Source: Phycisphaerales bacterium UBA7812
GTDB lineage: Bacteria > Planctomycetota > Phycisphaerae > Phycisphaerales > UBA1924
Reading direction: 5' to 3'
Assembly: GCA_002480345.1 (NCBI GenBank)
Contig: DLBY01000172.1
Span: 21,518 to 26,885, forward strand
Length of the DNA stretch: 5,368 nucleotides
In this document: piece by piece, positions 1 to 5,368 of the stretch
Layout: each line of letters opens with the position of its first letter
How positions within the stretch are numbered: position 1 is the stretch's first letter
Made by a program: the position numbers and the translations under genes
Notes under the pieces: generated by a model
Databases searched by the model: none
What the model was told of the DNA's origin: nothing
What the model saw: the letters and a program-made list of their open reading frames with translations, nothing else

Positions 1-2217
1 GCCACCAACATGGCGGGCCGCGGCACCGACATCAAGCTCGCGAGCATCTCCCGCGAGCAGCTGCTCGACCACTGGCTCCGGCGCAGCGTCGCGAGCCGGG
101 GTCTGACCACCGACTCCACCGACGACGAGGTGCGCGAGAACATCTTCCGCAAGGTCGCCCAGACCGAGCTCAAGGACTGGATGAAAGAGCACGGGCTCAA
201 GAAGAAGGACATCGAGGAGATGGACTTCGCGGAGCTCGAGCTGGCGCTGCTGCGCCACTGGGCCGCGGGCTTCACCTGGCTCAGCGACAAGCAGATCGAG
301 GCCGCGGACGCGGAGACGCTCAAGGACGAGCTCGACGCGACGGGCCGGATGAAGCTGCACCGGGTCGGGTGGTTCGAGGGCGTCGAGGCGCTGGGCGGGC
401 TGCATGTGATCGGCACCGAGCGGCACGAGAGCCGACGCATCGACAACCAGCTCCGCGGGCGCTCGGGGCGCCAGGGCGACCGGGGGTCGAGCCGGTTCTA
501 TGTCTCGCTCGAAGACGACCTGATGAAGATGTTCGCGGGCGAGACCACCCAGAAGCTCCTCGCGCGGATGGGCATGAAGGAAGGGGACGCGATCGAGCAC
601 CCCTGGCTGTCCAAGAATGTCGAGCGTGCCCAGCGCAAGGTCGAGGAGCGGAACTTCCAGATCCGCAAGAACATCCTCGAGTACGACGAGGTCATGGAGC
701 ACCAGCGCCAGCACTTCTACGGGCTGCGCCAGCGCGTGCTCGAGGGCCGGGATGTCAAGGGCCTGATCTTCGAGTACATCGAGGACGCGATCGACGACGC
801 GATCGCGGAGATGCTCGATGTCGAGTACCCCGCGCTCTGCGCCGCGGAGTTCGCACGCCAGAAGCTCGATGTCTCGATCCCGCCCGAACGCCTGCGGGGC
901 AAAGACCGCGACGAGATGGATGTCGCGATCCGCAAGATCGCGAAGGAAGAGGCGACGCACATGATCGACATCACCATCGGCGAGTACATGCCGATGGAGG
1001 GATCTGAGATCAGCGTCGACTTCGATTCCGCGGGCCTCACCCGCTGGGCGAAGAACCGCTTCGGCATCGAGATCGACCCCGCGGAGCTCCGCGAGGGGGG
1101 CGCCCGCGAGCGGCGCGAGGTCCAGAACGCCCTGGAGGTCGCGGCGTTCGATCAGATCGACAACGCGGACCTCGAGGGGCTCACCGAGTTCGTGGACCGC
1201 GACTACGGCGCCCATGAGCTGGCGGCGTGGGTCAAGCGCAAGTTCGCGTTCGAGGTGGATCCCGCTGAGATCATCGCCGCCCGCGACGACGACGCCCGCA
1301 ACCCGCGCGACCCGATCCTCGAGAAGGCACGCGAGCTCTACAACAAGCGCGAGGTCGAGTATCCCGTCGAGTTCATGATGGAGCTCACCATGATGCTCGC
1401 GCGGCAGAACCCCCAGCAGGCGTTCGCCGAGCTGCGCAACTGGGCGCGGAACCGTTTCGGCATCGAGATGACCGAGGACGAGATCAAGAAGACGCCTCCC
1501 CAGAAGATCGCGGAACGCTTCCGCGAGGCGCAGCGCGAGTTCGTCGAGGAGGACCGCCTGAACAAGACCATCGACGAGGCCCTCGCGGTCGAGGGCGACG
1601 ACGAGCTCGACGCGTTCCTCACCGAGCGCCTGGGCTCGGGGGTCACGCCGCGCATGCGGTTCCTCGAGGACGACGAGCGCGACGACGCGATCCGGGCGCG
1701 CGTCGAGAATCTGCTCCGCAGCGAACTGCTCTACTTCGAGCGCACCATCCTGCTCGAGACCCTCGACACCGCGTGGAAGGACCACCTCTACGAGATGGAC
1801 AAGCTCCGCGATGTCATCGGGTTCCGCGCCTTCAGCCAGGTCGATCCCAAGATCCAGTACAAGCGCGAGGGCGCCCAGCTGTTCAACCAGATGCTCGAGG
1901 GGGTCCGCGACAAGGTCACCGATTACATCTTCAAAGCGCGGATCTCCCCCGCCGCGGCCCTTGGTGCCCAGATGGGCGCGGGTGGTGCCGCGGGCGGACC
2001 CCGCATGGCGCCGCCCCAGGGAGGTCAGGCACAGGGAAGTCAGGCCCCGGCGCCGCGGCCTCCCGCGCAGCGACCGCCTGCGGCGCGGGCCGGAAGCGGG
2101 ATGATCCCGGGCAGTTCGATCGTCGGGCCCGGTTTCGCGATGATGCCCCCGCCCGCGGCCCAGCCGAGCCCGAAGAGCCAATCAGAATCCGATCAGAACG
2201 GCGATCAGAACCCCTGA
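1..2217 (+). CDS. secA: Protein translocase ATPase SecA, C-terminal part (5' end outside window)
   Basis: SecA is the cytoplasmic ATPase that drives preproteins through SecYEG. The frame is open from base 1 and starts in helicase motif V (ATNMAGRGTDI, residues 1-11 of this 738-residue fragment), so the true start, Walker A/B and the preprotein cross-linking domain lie upstream. Motif VI follows at about 138-160 (IGTERHESRR, QLRGRSGRQGD), then the scaffold region (EHPWLSKNVERAQRKVEERN, about 199-218). The two-helix finger is at about 583-645, with LDTAWKDHL and DPKIQYKRE; its tip has Phe611 where E. coli has Tyr794. Oddities: about 120 residues separate motif V from GGLHVIG against about 40 in E. 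coli. The wing region (about 240-583) is some three times the E. coli length and carries a triplicated module. The tail from about 648 is Pro/Ala/Gly/Gln-rich without the Cys-rich zinc motif and ends in two 12-nt repeats (2191-2214) encoding DQNG-DQNP. Identity is certain; the effect of the insertions is unknown. Confidence 0.97.
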   Translation, partial: ATNMAGRGTDIKLASISREQLLDHWLRRSVASRGLTTDSTDDEVRENIFRKVAQTELKDWMKEHGLKKKDIEEMDFAELELALLRHWAAGFTWLSDKQIEAADAETLKDELDATGRMKLHRVGWFEGVEALGGLHVIGTERHESRRIDNQLRGRSGRQGDRGSSRFYVSLEDDLMKMFAGETTQKLLARMGMKEGDAIEHPWLSKNVERAQRKVEERNFQIRKNILEYDEVMEHQRQHFYGLRQRVLEGRDVKGLIFEYIEDAIDDAIAEMLDVEYPALCAAEFARQKLDVSIPPERLRGKDRDEMDVAIRKIAKEEATHMIDITIGEYMPMEGSEISVDFDSAGLTRWAKNRFGIEIDPAELREGGARERREVQNALEVAAFDQIDNADLEGLTEFVDRDYGAHELAAWVKRKFAFEVDPAEIIAARDDDARNPRDPILEKARELYNKREVEYPVEFMMELTMMLARQNPQQAFAELRNWARNRFGIEMTEDEIKKTPPQKIAERFREAQREFVEEDRLNKTIDEALAVEGDDELDAFLTERLGSGVTPRMRFLEDDERDDAIRARVENLLRSELLYFERTILLETLDTAWKDHLYEMDKLRDVIGFRAFSQVDPKIQYKREGAQLFNQMLEGVRDKVTDYIFKARISPAAALGAQMGAGGAAGGPRMAPPQGGQAQGSQAPAPRPPAQRPPAARAGSGMIPGSSIVGPGFAMMPPPAAQPSPKSQSESDQNGDQNP
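1036..1488 (+). repeat. Three diverged copies of a W-x3-F-x-x-E module inside SecA
   Basis: The segments at 1036-1092 (LTRWAKNRFGIEIDPAELR), 1219-1275 (LAAWVKRKFAFEVDPAEII) and 1432-1488 (LRNWARNRFGIEMTEDEIK) align without gaps. Trp349, Trp410 and Trp481 of the fragment are conserved, so the spacing is 61 and 71 residues. Each copy is followed by a charged stretch leading into a helix with Ala and Glu. The arrangement suggests internal duplication of the single L-x3-F-x-LDLP-like element of the canonical SecA helical wing domain. That origin is inference from motif similarity; the repetition itself is directly visible. Confidence 0.7.
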
Positions 2218-2240
2218 ACGGCGTTCTGGACAGATCATCG

Positions 2241-2268
2241 GTCCCGGCCCGCTTGTTCGGGCCGGGAC
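2241..2268 (+). terminator. Perfect 11-bp hairpin after secA, probable terminator
   Basis: GTCCCGGCCCG (2241-2251) and CGGGCCGGGAC (2258-2268) are exact reverse complements around the 6-nt loop CTTGTT, 23 nt after the secA stop. No T-run follows on either strand, so it is not a textbook intrinsic terminator. It may act with Rho, or as a 3'-end-stabilising structure. It separates secA from the pseudopilin gene. Confidence 0.5.
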
Positions 2269-2322
2269 ACGGGTGAACAAAGCGGTTTTCTGAGAGTCGC
2301 ATCATCCGGGACCGATCGCCCG

Positions 2323-2328
2323 TATAGT
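2323..2328 (+). promoter_or_regulatory. Weak -10-like element (TATAGT) upstream of the pseudopilin gene
   Basis: TATAGT lies in an otherwise GC-rich spacer about 170 nt before the GTG start and after the secA hairpin. No convincing -35 hexamer is present 16-18 bp upstream, so it is a candidate only. If it is used, the transcript would start near 2335, just ahead of a series of short hairpins (2341-2430). Confidence 0.2.
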
Positions 2329-2483
2329 GCAACGCGGAGAGCATCCGGGCGATGGATGCGTGAGCCTTCGGCACGCCCCGCGTTCCGAGTCGAAAGACAC
2401 CGGGCGTTGCCGCGACGGGCGCACGCCCGGATTCAGGGACTGGAACAGGGCGGACCACGAACCCGCTGAGCTGGCGGACACAC

Positions 2484-2489
2484 GAGGAG
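2484..2489 (+). promoter_or_regulatory. Shine-Dalgarno GAGGAG that fixes the GTG start at 2497
   Basis: GAGGAG lies 7 nt upstream of GTG 2497. This is ideal spacing and the best ribosome-binding match near any candidate start. It supports GTG 2497 over the in-frame GTG at 2509. Confidence 0.65.
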
Positions 2490-2496
2490 CCACCGC

Positions 2497-3441
2497 GTGG
2501 GCACGAGCGTGAGCAAGACACCGACGAGCCGAGTCGCTTGGCGCCGGACCGCGGGCGGTCGCGCGTTCACGCTCATCGAGCTGCTCGTGGTCATCGCGGT
2601 CATCAGCATCCTGATCACGATCGTCACCACCGTGGGCGCGAACGCGATCAGCGGGGGCAAGACGCGCCAGACCCGCGACGCGATCCGCGCGATCGACGCC
2701 GCGGTGACCACCTATGTCAACGATGTCGGGAATGTCCCCCCCGCGTTCGTCTCGGCGTTCGCGCCGCAGATCGCGCCGGCGTTCGACGGGCAGGACTTCG
2801 CGGCCTATCCCCTCGCGGACGCGGTCGATCTCACGCCGGGCGAAGAGGACCGGACCCGGATCAACTCGATGGGCCTGTTCATGCGCGCGCTCGAGGATGT
2901 CGGTCTGACCGACACCCTGGGCAGCGTCGATCCGCAGTTGCTCACCCGCTGGGACGGGGACGCGGATCCCGTTGATCCGAACGCCACGATCCGGAATCCG
3001 GGCTCGCAGCCCGAATTGCGCACGATCCTCGATGCCTGGGGCAGGCCCCTCCGGTTTGTCCACCCCGCGTGGGACGGGCTCGTCACCCAGCAGGATAACC
3101 AGGGCAATCTCCGGCCTATTGGGAACCCGGGGACCGGCGTCGCGCCGATCAACGACGGCTCGCTCGGGCCCTTCGACTACTGGCTCGAGGCGAACCGCGC
3201 CCCCGCGGGGTACAACCCGACGGTTCCCACGGACTTCCCGATCCGCACCATTCGCCGCAACTTCCTGACCGACGCCGATCGAGAGAACTGGTCCGGGCCC
3301 GGCCCCGCGATCGGGGACTCCGACGGCGGCTCCGCCGTGGGCGGGGTGCCTTATATCTACTCCGCGGGCGAGGACGGCGACCCCTCCACCCTCGAGGGCA
3401 ATGTCTACACGACCGAGCCCCGGCGCCCCGTGATTCAATAA
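2497..3441 (+). CDS. Type II secretion GspG-like pseudopilin (prepilin-type N-terminal methylation protein)
   Basis: The 314-residue product has a class III (prepilin) signal: a basic leader (R12, R16, R17, R22), then AFTLIELLVVIAVISILITIV from residue 23. Prepilin peptidase would cut between A23 and F24, leaving Glu at +5 (E28) and a hydrophobic helix for membrane retention and fibre packing. After the helix, residues 57-82 (TRDAIRAIDAAVTTYVNDVGNVPP) follow the GspG pattern of an amphipathic helix leading to 'Y-x-D-x-G-x-x-P'. The C-terminal part has DAWGRPLRF (179-187) and PYIYSAGEDGD (285-295), matching the 'D-x-WG-x-P' and 'Y-SAG-DG' landmarks of that class. It is about twice the usual GspG length, with a long mid-region lacking cysteines. 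The residue before the cut is Ala rather than the usual Gly. No other secretion genes lie in the window, so the host apparatus (secretion system or pilus-like fibre) is unknown. Confidence 0.85.
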   Translation: MGTSVSKTPTSRVAWRRTAGGRAFTLIELLVVIAVISILITIVTTVGANAISGGKTRQTRDAIRAIDAAVTTYVNDVGNVPPAFVSAFAPQIAPAFDGQDFAAYPLADAVDLTPGEEDRTRINSMGLFMRALEDVGLTDTLGSVDPQLLTRWDGDADPVDPNATIRNPGSQPELRTILDAWGRPLRFVHPAWDGLVTQQDNQGNLRPIGNPGTGVAPINDGSLGPFDYWLEANRAPAGYNPTVPTDFPIRTIRRNFLTDADRENWSGPGPAIGDSDGGSAVGGVPYIYSAGEDGDPSTLEGNVYTTEPRRPVIQ

Positions 3442-3451
3442 CCGGTGACTC

Positions 3452-3466
3452 CGGAGCAACGCTCCG
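3452..3466 (+). terminator. Small hairpin just after the pseudopilin stop
   Basis: CGGAGC (3452-3457) and GCTCCG (3461-3466) form a perfect 6-bp stem around AAC, 10 nt after the TAA. No T-run follows. It is weak on its own as a terminator, but its position fits transcript end formation. Confidence 0.3.
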
Positions 3467-3528
3467 CGCTCCCGATGCAACCGCTCGGCTAGGGTGTGTG
3501 CATCCGTTCTTTCGCGCGTTCTCAGGGG

Positions 3529-3540
3529 CGGGCACGCCCG
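3529..3540 (+). terminator. Second GC hairpin between pseudopilin and marR
   Basis: CGGG (3529-3532) pairs with CCCG (3537-3540) around CACG; an alternative register pairs GGGCG 3526-3530 with CGCCC 3535-3539. A looser outer pairing, GGGTG..TGCAT near 3492-3503 with ATGCACCC at 3544-3551, could extend it. There is no T-run. It may insulate the efflux operon from upstream transcription; support is structural only. Confidence 0.25.
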
Positions 3541-3556
3541 GCGTATGCACCCGCAA

Positions 3557-3592
3557 GTCAACATGTTGCGGATTAATTTGTCAACATGTTGA
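3557..3592 (+). promoter_or_regulatory. Tandem palindromic operator for the MarR regulator
   Basis: GTCAACATGTTG occurs at 3557-3568 and again at 3580-3591, 23 bp apart start to start. Each contains the perfect palindrome CAACATGTTG, and the second extends to TCAACATGTTGA (3581-3592). The region is an AT-rich island in GC-rich DNA, 46 bp before the marR ATG at 3638. MarR dimers typically bind such palindromes near their own promoter. A weak promoter could overlap: TTGCGG (3566-3571), a 17-bp spacer, then TTGAAT (3589-3594), which would place the two sites over -35 and -10. Binding by the adjacent MarR protein is inferred from proximity. Confidence 0.65.
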
Positions 3593-3637
3593 ATCGAAGG
3601 GGATCCCCGCGTTGAATCGCTCCGCAACGGGCCGGTC

Positions 3638-4258
3638 ATGGAGACCGGAACCCGCACCAGCGAGCACCGCATGACCTCCACCCCACCATCCCGTCTGTCG
3701 ATGCCCGAGCACGCGAAGGGCGGGGCGATTCCCCGCGCCGTCGCGCCGAGGCCCGACGGGTGCGAGGACTACGAATCGCCCATCGTCCGGAGCCTCTTCG
3801 AACTGCACCACATGATGATGCGGGTGGGCGACCGGATGGCCTCCCGGCACGGGCTGACCAGTTCGCGATGGATGTTCCTGTGCGCCATCGGGAAGAGCGA
3901 CGAGCCCAGCACGATCAACCAGATCGCGGAGCGCGTGAACCTGAGCGCCCAGAACTCCTCGCGGATGGTCGCCGCGATGGAGGACGACGGGCTGGTCTGC
4001 CGCTTCAACCTCCCGGGGCACGGGCGTTCCACCTTCGTGGGCCTGACCGACGCGGGGTGGAAGGCCTACGCGACGACCAAACAGCTCGCCGCCGCGTTCT
4101 GCCCGCCCTTCCTCGACGGTTTCAGCGACAAGGAAACGGACCGGCTGGAGCGGGACCTCGCGAGGCTGATCGAGAACATCGCCCGCCTCGAATCGGCGCT
4201 GATCGCCGACCCCGAGGGCGCACTGGACCCACGCACAGGCAACGGAGAGAACGCATGA
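3638..4258 (+). CDS. MarR-family winged-helix transcriptional regulator
   Basis: From ATG 3638 the product is 206 residues. The MarR fold begins near residue 45 with a dimerisation helix (IVRSLFELHHMMMRVGDRMA, 49-68) and the usual 'LT-x-x-R-W' (L73-W78). The helix-turn-helix lies at about 91-117 (INQIAERVNLSAQNSSRMVAAME), followed by the wing NLPGHGRSTFVGLTDAG (124-140). This matches the family 'D-x-R-x3-V-x-LT-x-G' wing with Asp not conserved. The C-terminal helices (165-190) complete the dimer interface. It probably represses its own operon through the palindromes just upstream and is released by a small-molecule substrate of the pump. There are four cysteines (C42, C82, C121, C155), so redox sensing is possible but unproven. 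The start is uncertain: no Shine-Dalgarno precedes ATG 3638, 3671 or 3701, the first ~40 residues are low-complexity, and ATG 3638 sits in a hairpin loop. Confidence 0.9.
   Translation: METGTRTSEHRMTSTPPSRLSMPEHAKGGAIPRAVAPRPDGCEDYESPIVRSLFELHHMMMRVGDRMASRHGLTSSRWMFLCAIGKSDEPSTINQIAERVNLSAQNSSRMVAAMEDDGLVCRFNLPGHGRSTFVGLTDAGWKAYATTKQLAAAFCPPFLDGFSDKETDRLERDLARLIENIARLESALIADPEGALDPRTGNGENA
4244..4249 (+). promoter_or_regulatory. Shine-Dalgarno GGAGAG for the adaptor gene
   Basis: GGAGAG lies inside the 3' end of marR, 5 nt before ATG 4255. Together with the ATGA stop-start overlap it indicates co-transcription and translational coupling of the two genes. Confidence 0.6.
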
Positions 4259-5368
4259 CAGTCCGGAGAGATCGGCGCAGCCGAATCGGGTTCAACCGGT
4301 CCCGCCTCATCCCGTGCATCGCGGCGCTCGCGGTCCTGATCGCGCCCTCCGCGGCGCAGGGCCCGCCCCCCGCGACGGTGCGTCTGGACGCGGCGCGGAT
4401 GGAATCGCTGATGGTCCCGCGCTCGGTGACCGGCGAGATCGTGTCGCTGCGCCGGAGCCTGCTCGCCTCGCAGGTGGAGGGGTTCGTGGTCGAGCTCCCC
4501 GTCAACGAGGGCGACGCGGTCAAGCAGGGCGAGGTCATCGCGCACCTCGACGACGAGATGGCGGCGCTGGATGTGCGCAAGGCGGAGGCGGATGTGCTCG
4601 CCGCGAAGGGGGAGGTCGCGCAGCGCGAGGCGGAACTCGCCCGCTTCTCGCGCGACCTCGAGCGTCTGCAGTTGCTCGAAGGGCGAGGCGGCACGACCGC
4701 GAGCGAGATCGACGCCGCGGACGACAATGTGCGCACGACCGAGGCGCTGCTCGTGCAGGCCCAGGCGATGGTCGCGGCCCGCGAAGCGGAGCGGTCGCTG
4801 GCGGAGCGTCGCCTGCGGGATATGACGATCCGCGCGCCCTTCGATGGTCGGATCGTCCGCAAATCGACCGAGACCGGTGAGTGGGTCACGCCGGGCGACA
4901 CGATCGTCGAGATCGTCAGCATGACCGAGCTCGAGGTTCGCATCGATGTCCCCGAGCACCTCGTCGGATACCTGAACGAAGACCTCGGGTCGATCCCGCT
5001 GCTCGTCCCCGGGCTGGGCGAGCGGGCGAACACCGTGGCGCGCGTGATCTCGGTCATCCCGCTGGGAGATTCGCTGAGCCGGATGTTCCCGGTCCGCCTG
5101 TCGGTGGACGGGGAGACCGCGGGTCTCAAGCCCGGCATGAGCGTGACGGCGCAGGTGCCGACGGGGTCGGTCGAGCCCGTTCTGACGATCCACAAGGACG
5201 CGGTGCTCCGCGACGACGCGGGGCTCTATGTCTACATGGCGGTCCCCAACCGCGATTCCAGCAACCCCGCGGTGACGGGCAAGGCGATCGCGGCCCGCAT
5301 CTCCCGGCAGTTCGCGTCGGGCGACCGCGTCGCGATCCGGTCGGGGCAGATCCAGGCAGGCTCGTTCC
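4255..5368 (+). CDS. RND-type efflux periplasmic adaptor (membrane fusion protein), 3' end outside window
   Basis: The frame is open from ATG 4255 to the window edge (371 residues), overlapping the marR stop by ATGA. The adaptor bridges an inner-membrane pump and a TolC-like outer-membrane channel. An Arg-rich n-region (R4-R17), a hydrophobic core (18-30) and S32-A33-A34 before Q35 make a Sec signal peptide. C21 sits in 'LIPC' within the hydrophobic core, so lipidation is unlikely. The first lipoyl half is at about 71-99 (LASQVEGFVVELPVNEGDAV, then GEVIAHLDD). An Ala/Glu/Arg-rich coiled-coil hairpin spans about 103-188. The second lipoyl half is IRAPFDGRIV (192-201) plus GEWVTPGD (208-215). 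The beta-barrel follows, with LEVRIDVPE (226-234) and LKPGMSV (291-297), and the membrane-proximal domain starts near 305. At the hairpin tip the R-x3-L-x6-S channel-contact motif reads R137, L141, T148, a conservative change from Ser. The partner pump gene should lie downstream; substrate is unknown. Confidence 0.92.
   Translation, partial: MTVRRDRRSRIGFNRSRLIPCIAALAVLIAPSAAQGPPPATVRLDAARMESLMVPRSVTGEIVSLRRSLLASQVEGFVVELPVNEGDAVKQGEVIAHLDDEMAALDVRKAEADVLAAKGEVAQREAELARFSRDLERLQLLEGRGGTTASEIDAADDNVRTTEALLVQAQAMVAAREAERSLAERRLRDMTIRAPFDGRIVRKSTETGEWVTPGDTIVEIVSMTELEVRIDVPEHLVGYLNEDLGSIPLLVPGLGERANTVARVISVIPLGDSLSRMFPVRLSVDGETAGLKPGMSVTAQVPTGSVEPVLTIHKDAVLRDDAGLYVYMAVPNRDSSNPAVTGKAIAARISRQFASGDRVAIRSGQIQAGSF

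Noticed and set aside
369..1007. Open frame of about 212 codons in another + frame within secA
   Set aside because: It is an Arg/Ala/Pro-rich shadow of the secA frame, which carries unmistakable SecA motifs at the same place.
2218..2496. tRNA, known riboswitch or CRISPR repeat in the secA-pseudopilin spacer
   Set aside because: No T-loop GTTCRA-type sequence with a matching acceptor stem, no recognisable aptamer core and no regularly spaced repeats were found.
2327..2512. Possible 61-codon leader peptide before the pseudopilin gene
   Set aside because: It starts at GTG without a Shine-Dalgarno, has no motif or hydrophobic segment, and overlaps the real start of the next gene in another register.
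3579..3584. Perfect TTGACA on the minus strand within the second operator copy
   Set aside because: No -10-like hexamer occurs 16-18 bp downstream on that strand and no minus-strand gene follows; the match is explained by the palindromic operator.
2302..3681. Long open frame on the minus strand (about 459 codons) opposite the pseudopilin gene
   Set aside because: It runs antisense across a well-supported pseudopilin gene and both spacers. Its product is Arg/Asp/Gly/Pro-rich with no recognisable domain, as expected for the complement of GC-rich coding DNA.
4303..4317. Possible lipoprotein cysteine (LIPC) in the adaptor signal peptide
   Set aside because: Pro precedes the Cys, which does not fit a lipobox, and the hydrophobic core continues after it; cleavage after A34 fits better.
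4066..5195. Two overlapping minus-strand open frames opposite the adaptor gene
   Set aside because: Both mirror the adaptor coding sequence, give Arg/Ser-rich products without motifs, and conflict with a + strand protein having signal peptide, lipoyl halves and beta-barrel in order.

Overview
The window is a GC-rich (roughly two-thirds G+C), densely coding bacterial fragment with all recognisable genes on the + strand. It most resembles a member of the Planctomycetota, probably a Phycisphaerae-like lineage. That placement is inference. It rests on the enlarged SecA with a Phe at the finger tip and no zinc tail, on a long GspG-like pseudopilin with an 'AFTLIELLVV' N-terminus, and on the overall composition. 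No rRNA or other phylogenetic marker is present.

Layout: (1) 1-2217 is the 3' part of secA, beginning exactly at helicase motif V; the N-terminal half lies outside the window. (2) 2218-2496 is intergenic. It holds a perfect 11-bp terminator-like hairpin, a weak -10-like element and a hairpin-rich leader. (3) 2497-3441 encodes a secreted pseudopilin of the type II secretion G class, starting at GTG behind a good Shine-Dalgarno. (4) 3442-3637 is intergenic. It has two short hairpins and then an AT-rich island with two copies of a palindrome (CAACATGTTG core) 23 bp apart, a very likely MarR-type operator. (5) 3638-4258 encodes a MarR-family repressor. (6) 4255 to beyond the window end encodes a periplasmic adaptor (membrane fusion protein) of an RND-type efflux pump. 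It overlaps marR by ATGA and is cut at the right edge.

The last two genes form a classic self-regulated efflux operon: the MarR protein probably binds the tandem palindromes and represses itself and the adaptor. An inner-membrane pump gene would be expected just downstream. secA and the pseudopilin are both linked to protein export, but they are separated by a terminator-like hairpin and are probably independent units.

The most striking signal is not a gene. The tetranucleotide ACGT is absent from all 5368 bases although ACG occurs about 120 times. At all 18 places where a Tyr, His, Asn or Asp codon is followed by a Val codon, the NAT codon is used instead of the otherwise favoured NAC. This looks like active avoidance of a palindromic site, as a restriction-modification system would impose. 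A second notable feature is a triplicated W-x3-F module in an expanded SecA helical wing region.
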